From Novosphingobium sp. PP1Y (GTDB taxonomy: Bacteria > Pseudomonadota > Alphaproteobacteria > Sphingomonadales > Sphingomonadaceae): a stretch of DNA of 64,000 bases. The notes under the pieces were generated by a model that made no database searches, had not been told where the DNA came from, and worked only from the letters and a program-made list of their open reading frames with translations. Positions 42,944 through 50,352 of this stretch are shown in pieces. Location: NCBI RefSeq assembly GCF_000253255.1, contig NC_015579.1, positions 62,001-126,000 of the forward strand, given 5' to 3'. The number at the start of each line of letters is the position of its first letter. Position 1 is the stretch's first letter. The translations under genes and the position numbers were made by a program.

Positions 42944-45900
42944 TGACGATGTTTCCAGTCAAGCTTGATGCAACCGGGCGGGCCCCGGTCAGTCCCAGGG
43001 GCGCACTGACCGGTCACCGGTTCGCGCGCAGGGCGATGGCGGCACTTGGCCCGCTGTTGCTGGCAGGCGTTGCCATGCCCGGCCTGGCGCAGGCCGAATC
43101 GAGCGCGGTCACGACCTTGATCAAGCAGGCGGACTACTGGCGTTCGAAAGGCCGCGAGGATCTGGCCCAGCAGGCGCTGCGCCGCGCCAAGGCGCTGGAT
43201 CCGAACAGCGCGGCGGTTCAGTCCCGCCTTGCACGCCCGACGCCAAAGCCCGCCCCGGCGCCCACGCCGGATCGTACGCCTTCGCCCGCTCCGGCCCGTG
43301 CGGCCAGCCCCTCGCAGCCCTCTTCCTCGGTGCGTGCGGGGCAAGCCCGCACGGCCGGCTATGACGCGCTGCAGGACAGCAACCTCGCATCTGCGTCGGC
43401 GCAGTTCGAAAAGGCGCTGGCCGTCAATCGGCGCGATCCGGACGCATTGGGCGGGCTTGGGCTGGTGCGCTTGCGCCAGCAGCAGTTCGCCGAAGCGGCC
43501 GATCTGCTGGAGCAGGCATCGCGTCTCGGCAAGGCCGACCAGTGGGCCAGTGCTCTGGCCTCGGCACGGTTCTTCGCCGGGCTTGACGAAGCGCGCGATC
43601 TTCTGGCGCAGGGACGCCTCGCCGATGCGCAGACCCGTGCCGAAGCGCTGGTGCGGTCTGGTTATTCGGATTCCTCGCCGGCGCTGGAGCTGCTTGCGCA
43701 GATCTACGAAAAGCAGGGCCGCTATGCCGATTCGGCCGACCTGTACCGCCAGGCCGCCGAAGGCGGAAAGGCCGACGAGAAGCGCCTGCAATTGCGGGCG
43801 GTGCGCAGCCGTGCGCTGGCTGCGGCACAGGCGGGCGACGATCTGGGCGCGCAGCGCGAATTCCAGCAGGGTCTCGTGATCGATCCGAGTGATCCCTGGA
43901 TCCGCTACGAATTCGCCCGCTTCATGATCAAGCGTGGGCGGGTGCCGGAAGCGGAATCGCTGCTGCGTTCGCTGGCCAGCACCGGCCAGCCCGATTCGCT
44001 TTATGCCGCGGCGCTGATCGATAACGAACTGGGACGGTCAGAGGATGCCGCGCGCTTGATCGGGATGATCCCCGAAGCGCAGCGGACCGCGCCGATGCGC
44101 AACCTTGCGATGGGTGTGAAGGTCGATGCCGCGATCGAACGCGCCAGGGCCATGGCCAAGACTGGCGGACAGATGCAGGCGCTTGCCGCGCTGCGCCAGA
44201 TCGGTGCGACGGCATCGCTGCCTGTCGGCAAGCGGGTGGCCGTCGCATCGGCCATGCTCGAACTTGGCGATGCGATGGGCGCGGTCAGCTTGGCCCAGTC
44301 GGCGATGAACCAGGACATCACCAATATCGAGGACTACGAAGGCCTTGTCGACGTCTTTGCCCGTGCCGGTCGTGACGATCTGGCGCGGACCGCGCTACAG
44401 CGTGCGGAAACGCTGGCCGGCGGTAGCGCCGAAGGCCAGCAGGCCTATGCGCGGATGAGCGCCAAGCTGGCGATCAGCCAGGCCGAACGCGCGCGCCAGG
44501 CCGGGCGTTTCGCCGATGCTTTCGATATGCTGCAGACGGCGTGGAACGGTGCTCCCAACGATCCAGACGTGCTCGGCGCGCTGGCACGGCTTTATCAGGC
44601 CGGCCGCATGCCCGGCCGTGCCGCACAGACTTACCAGCTTCTGCTCGCCAGCAAGCCGGATGATCGCGATGCCTTGCTCGGCCTTGCCGAATCGGCGCAG
44701 GCCGCAGGCGACAAGGCGCTGTCCGAACGTGCCGAGAAGCAGGTGCTCGATGCCAAACCCGCCGATTACGAGGCCTATATGCGCATGGCCCGGGTCGAGC
44801 AGGCACGTGGCGACGACGGTGACGCGCTCAAGCTGTTCAAGCAGGCGCGCGAGATCTACGCCCGGCGTACCGGCACTGGTGGCCTGACCGGTGGCAATCC
44901 CTTCGCCGCAGTCGGTCCGGGCGAGGGCAACAACCCTTTCCGCAACATGCCGGCAGCGCCGGTCCAGCAGCCGCGTCAGGTCAATCCGTTCGCGCTTGAC
45001 GGCGGCACGCGGCTGGATGGCGGCCCGGCCGCTCCTTATGGTGCTGCGACCGGCTATGCGCCCGCTACCTATGGCCAGAGTGCGGGTTCCGTTGGGGCGC
45101 CCACCGCATCCTTCGCGCCCGCGGGTTACGGCCAGTCGGCCTATCCGGGCGCGGCGGCAGCGCCGGCCTATGCCGCTTCGGGCACGGGCGGCTACACGGC
45201 CGGAGCTGGCTACACAGACGGTGCCGGGCAGGCGGATGCAACCTATCCCGCGGATCCGGTCATGGCGCAGCTTGAATCGGACATTCAGGGACTGGCGCGC
45301 GACAATGCGCCGCGCGTCGAAGTCGGCACCGCCTTCCGCCAGCGTTCGGGCGAGGCCGGCCTCAGCCAGCTCGACGAGATCAAGGGTTCGGCCAAGATTT
45401 CCGCCGGTGCGCTGGGCGGCCGGTTCTATGGCAAGGGCGAGGCAGTGGTGGTCGATGCCGGCCGTCCGACGGGCTCCGGCCTTGCCCGCTTCGGCCGCAA
45501 TGCAACGCCCGAAGCGCAGGGGATCGTTGACGAGGAGGAATCCGCCCTCGTCAATGCGGACAGCCAGAACGCTTCGGGCGTGGCGCTTTCGGCCGGGTAC
45601 GAAAGCGATATCGTCCAGCTCGAGGCCGGAACCACGTCGATCGGCATGGGCAAGACCAAGGCGACGTTCAATGCCGCCGTCACACCCAAGTTCAGCAATA
45701 CCATAGCGGGCAAGGCCTGGGTCGCGCGCCAGCCGGTGACGGACAGCGTGCTGTCCTATGCCGGCACCCGCGATCCGGTAACCGGCGAGCGCTGGGGCCA
45801 GGTTATGCGCACCGGCGGCGGCCTGTCGCTCTCCTATGACCAGGACGGCAGCGGCGTTTACGGTGAAGGGCGCTATTACCGCTTCCGTGGCACCAACGTG

Positions 45901-46416
45901 GTGCGCAATGACGGGTTCGAGGCCAATGTCGGCGGCTATCTGCAAGTCATGCGCGGGCCCCGCTCGACGCTGAAGGTGGGGCTCAACGTCAATTACCAGA
46001 AGTATGACAAGAGCCAGAACACCTTCACCTTCGGCAATGGCGGTTACTTCAGCCCGCAGTCGTTCCTGAGCATCGGCTTCCCGGTCAATTATACGCTGGA
46101 TACCGATCGTCTGACCGTGCGGGCCAACCTGACGCCGGGCTTCCAGAGCTACAGCGAGGACGAGTCCGCGATTTATCCGACCGATTCTGCGGCGCAGGCG
46201 CAACTCGACGCACTCAAGGCCCTCAACAGCGACGTGCGCTCCTATTACGACTCCACCAGCAAGACCGGCTTCGCGTTGAACGCGGGCGGTTCGGTCTATT
46301 ACCGCGTCGGCGCGAATACCCAGATCGGCGGCGAGGCGAGCTATAATACCTTCGGATCCTACGACGAATTGCGCAGCGTACTGGGCGTGCGCCAGACATT
46401 CGGGAGCACCAAATGA
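42943..46416 (+). CDS. bcsC: Cellulose export protein BcsC
   Basis: 1157 residues. A signal peptide lies around 29-52 (AALGPLLLAGVAMPGLAQA). Many TPR repeats run to about residue 640 (for example LAQQALRRAKALDPNSA), then a Gly/Ala/Tyr-rich linker to about 770 and the BCSC C-terminal beta-barrel (about 775-1157, ending VLGVRQTFGSTK). It spans periplasm and outer membrane and releases cellulose. Its ATG overlaps the bcsAB stop (TGATG). Confidence 0.94.
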   Translation: MTMFPVKLDATGRAPVSPRGALTGHRFARRAMAALGPLLLAGVAMPGLAQAESSAVTTLIKQADYWRSKGREDLAQQALRRAKALDPNSAAVQSRLARPTPKPAPAPTPDRTPSPAPARAASPSQPSSSVRAGQARTAGYDALQDSNLASASAQFEKALAVNRRDPDALGGLGLVRLRQQQFAEAADLLEQASRLGKADQWASALASARFFAGLDEARDLLAQGRLADAQTRAEALVRSGYSDSSPALELLAQIYEKQGRYADSADLYRQAAEGGKADEKRLQLRAVRSRALAAAQAGDDLGAQREFQQGLVIDPSDPWIRYEFARFMIKRGRVPEAESLLRSLASTGQPDSLYAAALIDNELGRSEDAARLIGMIPEAQRTAPMRNLAMGVKVDAAIERARAMAKTGGQMQALAALRQIGATASLPVGKRVAVASAMLELGDAMGAVSLAQSAMNQDITNIEDYEGLVDVFARAGRDDLARTALQRAETLAGGSAEGQQAYARMSAKLAISQAERARQAGRFADAFDMLQTAWNGAPNDPDVLGALARLYQAGRMPGRAAQTYQLLLASKPDDRDALLGLAESAQAAGDKALSERAEKQVLDAKPADYEAYMRMARVEQARGDDGDALKLFKQAREIYARRTGTGGLTGGNPFAAVGPGEGNNPFRNMPAAPVQQPRQVNPFALDGGTRLDGGPAAPYGAATGYAPATYGQSAGSVGAPTASFAPAGYGQSAYPGAAAAPAYAASGTGGYTAGAGYTDGAGQADATYPADPVMAQLESDIQGLARDNAPRVEVGTAFRQRSGEAGLSQLDEIKGSAKISAGALGGRFYGKGEAVVVDAGRPTGSGLARFGRNATPEAQGIVDEEESALVNADSQNASGVALSAGYESDIVQLEAGTTSIGMGKTKATFNAAVTPKFSNTIAGKAWVARQPVTDSVLSYAGTRDPVTGERWGQVMRTGGGLSLSYDQDGSGVYGEGRYYRFRGTNVVRNDGFEANVGGYLQVMRGPRSTLKVGLNVNYQKYDKSQNTFTFGNGGYFSPQSFLSIGFPVNYTLDTDRLTVRANLTPGFQSYSEDESAIYPTDSAAQAQLDALKALNSDVRSYYDSTSKTGFALNAGGSVYYRVGANTQIGGEASYNTFGSYDELRSVLGVRQTFGSTK

Positions 46417-46880
46417 AGATGCAGTCGTTTCCGCAACCGTGCTGGCCGGACAAGGACCGGGACGATGTAACGCCGGGCCTGTGCCTGCTGTCGGCCCTCA
46501 CCGCGTCCGAACTGGGCGAAGCGCTTTCTCCGTCGCAGGCACGCGGGTTTTATCTAGCCATCGGCAAGCGCTTTGCCGCGCTGGAGCCGCTGGAAGGCGT
46601 TACCGACCTGGCGGTCCTGTCCACCCGCACGAATACCTTCTGGCGGACCCTGGGCTGGGGGTCGGTGGAGATCGAGGCCGGGGCGCAGGCGATCGCCGTG
46701 CGCCACCATCACGCACCGCTGGCGATACCGGGCGGAAACCCGAAGCACTGGCGCCCGGCGTTGCAGGCCCTGCTCGAAGGTGCTTATGACGCATGGTTTC
46801 GTGCCTTGGGCAGCGGGCCTGCGCTGACGACAGTATCGGAATGGAAAGGGGACGTGCTCGAGCTGCGCCATGGCCGTTGA
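46413..46880 (+). CDS. bcsD: Cellulose synthase subunit BcsD
   Basis: 155 residues, the length of AcsD/BcsD from Komagataeibacter. Characteristic are RTNTFWRTLGWGSVEIE, the HAPLAIPGG stretch and the C-terminal WKGDVLELRHGR. BcsD forms a periplasmic ring that organises crystalline cellulose fibrils; it defines type I bcs operons. Overlaps bcsC by 4 bp (ATGA) and bcsZ by 11 bp. Confidence 0.92.
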   Translation: MKMQSFPQPCWPDKDRDDVTPGLCLLSALTASELGEALSPSQARGFYLAIGKRFAALEPLEGVTDLAVLSTRTNTFWRTLGWGSVEIEAGAQAIAVRHHHAPLAIPGGNPKHWRPALQALLEGAYDAWFRALGSGPALTTVSEWKGDVLELRHGR

Positions 46881-47871
46881 TAGACGCACATTCTCGACCG
46901 GCCTGCTCGTGGCCATGACCGCTGCCTGCACGGTGGGTTCGCAAGGCAAGGCGACAGTCCCGGCCAGCAGCTGGCTGCTATACCGCAAGCGCTTTGTGGC
47001 CCCGGAAGGCCGTGTGGTCGATACCGGCAACGGCAATATCAGCCACAGCGAGGGGCAGGGCTACGGCATGTTGCTGGCGGCCAAGGCGCGCGATGCGGAC
47101 ATGTTCGCGAAAATGGCGCGGTGGACCGAAGCGAACCTGGGCCACAAGGACATGGCGCTGCATTCCTGGCGCTACGATCCGTCGTCCGCCGATCCTGTAT
47201 CCGATCCCAACAATGCGACCGACGGCGACGTCCTGATCGCCTGGGCGCTGGCCATCGCCGCGCAGAACTGGTCGGTGAAGGCCTATGCCGCGCGGTCGCA
47301 GGCGGTCCGCGCGGCGATCCGTCAGCATTGCGTGGCCAGCCGCTATGGCCGGTCGGCGCTGATGCCGGGGCTGGCCGGTTTCGAAACCGGCACGGCGCTG
47401 ACGATCAACCCGTCGTACTTCATCTGGCCCGCGTTTGATGATTTCGCCCGGATGGACGGGCAGGGCGTGTGGGACGATGTCATTTCCGACAGCGTCGCGC
47501 TGACCACCCTGTCGCGCTTCGGTCCGGACGCCTTGCCCACCGACTGGGTGGACCTGACCGGCCACGGCGAGGTTGCACCTGCGAGCGGAAAGCCGCCGCG
47601 CTTCGGTTTCGATGCGGTGCGCGTGCCGCTTTACGCGATGATGGGCAATCGTCCGGCTCTGGCGGCACCGGTGGCGGCGTACTGGCGCAAGTGTCTGGCG
47701 CAGGCCAAGCCGATCCCCGCGTGGATCGATGTCGTGACCGGGGAAGAGGCACCTTACGCGATCTCGACCGGCGGCGCGGCGGTCGCCGGGCGGCTGCTCG
47801 GCACCACTATGCCGACGCAACTGGCCTCCGATTATTTCGCCGCCTCGTTGCAATTGCTGGCGACGGGCTGA
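46870..47871 (+). CDS. bcsZ: Endo-beta-1,4-glucanase BcsZ (GH8)
   Basis: 333 residues. Signal with a twin-arginine-like start and a possible lipobox (DRRTFSTGLLVAMTAAC). The GH8 domain has SHSEGQGYGM (catalytic acid E61), the ATDGDVLIAWAL motif (116-127) and NPSYFIWPAF. Periplasmic endoglucanase needed for proper cellulose export. Last gene of the operon. The truncated hipA lies in opposite orientation only about 6 bp past the stop, so a recombination joint is close. Confidence 0.93.
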   Translation: MAVDRRTFSTGLLVAMTAACTVGSQGKATVPASSWLLYRKRFVAPEGRVVDTGNGNISHSEGQGYGMLLAAKARDADMFAKMARWTEANLGHKDMALHSWRYDPSSADPVSDPNNATDGDVLIAWALAIAAQNWSVKAYAARSQAVRAAIRQHCVASRYGRSALMPGLAGFETGTALTINPSYFIWPAFDDFARMDGQGVWDDVISDSVALTTLSRFGPDALPTDWVDLTGHGEVAPASGKPPRFGFDAVRVPLYAMMGNRPALAAPVAAYWRKCLAQAKPIPAWIDVVTGEEAPYAISTGGAAVAGRLLGTTMPTQLASDYFAASLQLLATG

Positions 47872-47877
47872 CCCTTT

Positions 47878-48453
47878 CAGTATCTGATCTGCCCCGTGTT
47901 GATCGAGCACCGAGGCCTTGGGGCGCGTGCCGCCGAGCGACGAGCCTGGCGCGAAGATCATGCGCAGATCCTCCTCGCTTTCCTCGTCGCGCTCGATCCG
48001 TTCGGTCACGGCGAGGAGCTTGCCGAGATCGACCAGTCCGGGAACGCCCGCGCCTTCTTCTGCAAGAAAGGACTCCTCACCCACCCGGCGGAAGCGCAGG
48101 GCACCGAGGCGCGCGCGGTCGGAGACGCCCAATAGATAATCGATTTCGGTCAGCGTGCGTGGCGTTCGTGCCTCGCGCTCAGCGCCGCGGCGTTCGGCGC
48201 GCTGCATGAGGCGGCGGCCCCATGTGTCGGGCGCCAAATCCCCGATCGAGCCGAACAGCCCTGTGGTGGGCTCGAAGGCGCCGCGGCCAAGCTGCAGCGC
48301 GGGGTCGAGCGAGAAATCGGTGTCGTGGCCCAGCCAGTCAGGATGATACTCGAAGACGACAGGCGCGCGGTCGCCGACGCGTTCGGGCGCGTAGAGTGTT
48401 CCGACACGCAACGTCGCCTCGCCGAGTGCGATATGCACCTCGACGTCAGCCAT
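47878..48453 (-). pseudogene. HipA N-terminal fragment (locus 3)
   Basis: About 190 codons of a HipA kinase: EVHIALGEATLRVGTLY, FEYHPDWLGHDTDFSLDP, GSIGDLAPDTWGRRLMQRA and GSSLGGTRPKASVLDQHG. Homology ends near 47878, seven bases from the bcsZ stop. The frame stays open through the antisense of bcsZ by chance, but the catalytic loop and metal site are missing, so no kinase is made. The fragment shows that the right end of the bcs operon was joined by a recombination that removed the rest of hipA. Confidence 0.8.
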
Positions 48454-48808
48454 TGCTGTCAGGTCGAGTGCTCTCGGAGCGCGGTTTGCGCCGCTTTATC
48501 CGCGCGCGCTTAGGCAGGGTCTCGGCCGAGAGGCGCTGCCCTGTCGGGTCGTTCGCCGGATCGGCGAGCGCGCCAAGGCCGTCGAGCAGTCCCATCGCCT
48601 GGAGGACGGCGGCATAAAGTCCGATTCCGACGCCCGGATCACCGGCCTCAATGCGGCGAAGCGTCGGGCGCGTGGTAAAGGCGCGACTGGCGACGACATC
48701 TGCGGGCAAGCTGCGCCTTAGCCGGGCGTCGCGCAAATCGGACCCTAGCCTGGCCAGCGCGCGGCGAACCGCGATCGATGGAAGATGAGGACTCGGCATT
48801 GGAAACAT
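48446..48808 (-). CDS. HipB-like XRE regulator (locus 3)
   Basis: 120 residues with an HTH (LGSDLRDARLRRSLPADVVA, then TTRPTLRRIEAGDPGVGIGLYAAVL), similar in design to the locus 2 antitoxin. It has a basic C-terminal tail (KRARIKRRKPRS). The stop overlaps the truncated hipA by 8 bp. Without a working toxin it may act only as an orphan repressor, possibly cross-acting with other loci. Confidence 0.8.
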   Translation of the reverse strand: MFPMPSPHLPSIAVRRALARLGSDLRDARLRRSLPADVVASRAFTTRPTLRRIEAGDPGVGIGLYAAVLQAMGLLDGLGALADPANDPTGQRLSAETLPKRARIKRRKPRSESTRPDSNG

Positions 48809-48848
48809 CGCTTTCCGTTATCGGCACTTTATGTAATAGGATGTTTCC
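48801..48848. promoter_or_regulatory. Operator inverted repeat of hipB locus 3
   Basis: GGAAACATC (48801-48809) and GATGTTTCC (48840-48848) form 9-bp perfect inverted arms separated by 30 bp. One arm overlaps the hipB start codon, which suits autorepression. Confidence 0.6.
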
Positions 48849-49046
48849 ATTATGATAAGCTTAAACGTAGCATGGGCAGACCAGATGCTCAACTGCGCGC
48901 AGGCTTAGCCAAGACCGCGCTCCCCCCTCCGACCGATGCCTTAGCCGGCTCGATGAAGAACGCCATCTGCACGCTCGGCAGATGATGTTCGGAACTCGGC
49001 ATGAGTAGCAAGCGATTGACGGTGTTATCCTGGATTCCGCCGTCAT

Positions 49047-49125
49047 GATGGCCAGAATGGGAAACAGACTCTCCACTGGCTCGGTCCCTGAGTGTCGCCA
49101 ATCGGGCTGCAGCTTGGTCGAGAAC
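49047..49125 (-). repeat. 79-bp fragment of the 598-residue membrane protein gene
   Basis: This 79-bp block matches 59437-59515 with four differences. In the intact gene at 58036-59832 it encodes the FSTKPQPDWRDSGTEPVESL region. Only about 26 codons are present here, so it is a leftover of a second copy of that gene. Confidence 0.78.
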
Positions 49126-49240
49126 GAAGAGATCGTGGATCCTTCCGGCTACACGACCAAGGATCTGGCGAGGCACTTTGGCGTTTCGCGCCAAGCTCTC
49201 AGCACCCTGCTGAATGACGCTGCACCCCAGGATGTGACAT
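49126..49240 (+). pseudogene. HigA-type antitoxin fragment
   Basis: The frame reads YTTKDLARHFGVSRQALSTLLN, a typical HigA/XRE helix-turn-helix, directly after the 79-bp repeat. The start and the C-terminus are missing; the following sequence changes character at about 49230. Part of a chain of gene fragments between 48.85 and 49.55 kb. The remaining bases up to 49554 hold no gene I can support. Confidence 0.5.
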
Positions 49241-49554
49241 CGAGCACGACTTCTTTGGCCGGACGGAGCCTCCGCAATTCTCAGAGCTCTGGCCCTCGCT
49301 TGGGATTGAGAATTGATCCTGCGGATTTCTCGTTCGGCCAATTTGTAGCGCGGCACAGCGGTAAGTCGCCAGTCCGCATGGGCAGCTGGACAAAACGACG
49401 CTCATTTTCATCATCGGCGTACCGATATTGGCTTTGCACGGATTGGTCCGGGCGGTGGGTAAGTTACATTGATCGACTGAAGCGAAAATGCTGCATGTTT
49501 ATTGACCCAATTGCAGCCTGAGCGCGTTTAGGAAAATCGGGTAGGAGAACCGTT

Positions 49555-49986
49555 GTGAGGCAGATCTGCACAGATCCATTACTTTTGGGATTGTTTGCGG
49601 CTTGCTCGCTCGGATTGCCCCAGATGACAGCTGCGGACCCAGGCGCAATTCGCGAACTGCAAGGACGGTGTGAGTACGGAAACAAAGCAGCGGGTTATCC
49701 AGGACCGCAGAATAGCTTCCTATTCTGCCGATCAGTTCTGGTAGATTTGAGCGGCGCCGTAGAGTTCCGGGACGGGAACCATAGGAGAGTGGCTCGATAC
49801 GAAGGGCAATTTGATGGGGACACCATGTCCGTTGAGAGCTTGGATGTTCCAAGGAAGGAAATTCAATCCGCGCGCGGTTCGTGTCGCATTTTCCGTCGGG
49901 ACGGCGAGATATCAACCGTGACCTGTGTCGGTATCGTACATCAGCACTCTTATGCGGCTAATTTTGTCCCCCATCGGGATCTTTGA
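49555..49986 (+). CDS. Small secreted protein of unknown function
   Basis: 143 residues from GTG 49555 with GGAG about 10 bp upstream. A signal peptide is clear (LLLGLFAACSLGLPQMTAA, cleavage near ADPGA). The mature part has four cysteines (RCEYGNK, LFCRSVLV, GSCRIFRR, VTCVGIV), so it is probably periplasmic and disulfide-bonded, with a beta-rich pattern. The stop lies 4 bp before the IS110 fragment at 49990, so the end may have been altered by that insertion. No family recognised. Confidence 0.55.
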   Translation: MRQICTDPLLLGLFAACSLGLPQMTAADPGAIRELQGRCEYGNKAAGYPGPQNSFLFCRSVLVDLSGAVEFRDGNHRRVARYEGQFDGDTMSVESLDVPRKEIQSARGSCRIFRRDGEISTVTCVGIVHQHSYAANFVPHRDL

Positions 49987-49989
49987 GAG

Positions 49990-50076
49990 GCATGCAGGAT
50001 AGCATGTTTATCGGGCTTGATGTCCATAAAGCAACGATCTCCGTGGCGGTAGCCGACGGGATGCGGGGAGGAGAAG
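49990..50076 (+). mobile_element. IS110 transposase 5' fragment, rightward
   Basis: 87 bp identical but for one base to 36967-37053 in opposite orientation, covering the transposase start MQDSMFIGLDVHKATISVAV. Homology begins exactly just before the ATG and ends after GAGGAGAAG. Its missing upstream part lies at 53306-53414 reading the other way, which suggests an inversion. Confidence 0.85.
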
Positions 50077-50125
50077 CGGTCCAGAGAAGAGGCGCGATTC
50101 GGCTTTTCACAGAAACGCGATAATT

Positions 50126-50242
50126 CCTCCATATTGATCTGAAGAAATCCCATCGCGACGAACCTCAACTGATCCTGTTCACAGGCCTTATCGTTGCGCT
50201 GATGATCGGCGGCACTATGTGGATCCTGGCCAGTCAGTTCAA
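50126..50242 (+). pseudogene. C-terminal fragment of a small membrane protein
   Basis: The frame reads LKKSHRDEPQLILFTGLIV, then MIGGTMWILASQFNGM before a stop: one membrane helix with a polar N-terminal stretch. It has no start codon and a stop just upstream, so it looks like the end of a membrane protein cut by the IS110 fragment. The tail loosely resembles small oxidase subunits, but this is not firm. Confidence 0.35.
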
Positions 50243-50352
50243 CGGCATGTGATGGCTGCGGCGCGCGCCCACGCAGCGATAAAGTGAAGCGGTTGCATGA
50301 AACCGATGGGACTGCCGATCCGTTGGACAGACAGACCTTGAGGAGAACGTGC

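Noticed and set aside
46978..48453. A single 491-residue HipA
   Set aside because: HipA resemblance stops near 47878. The rest is antisense of bcsZ and lacks the kinase catalytic loop.
50126..50242. Cytochrome o oxidase subunit IV end
   Set aside because: Only a weak tail resemblance; no start codon and no other oxidase gene in the window.
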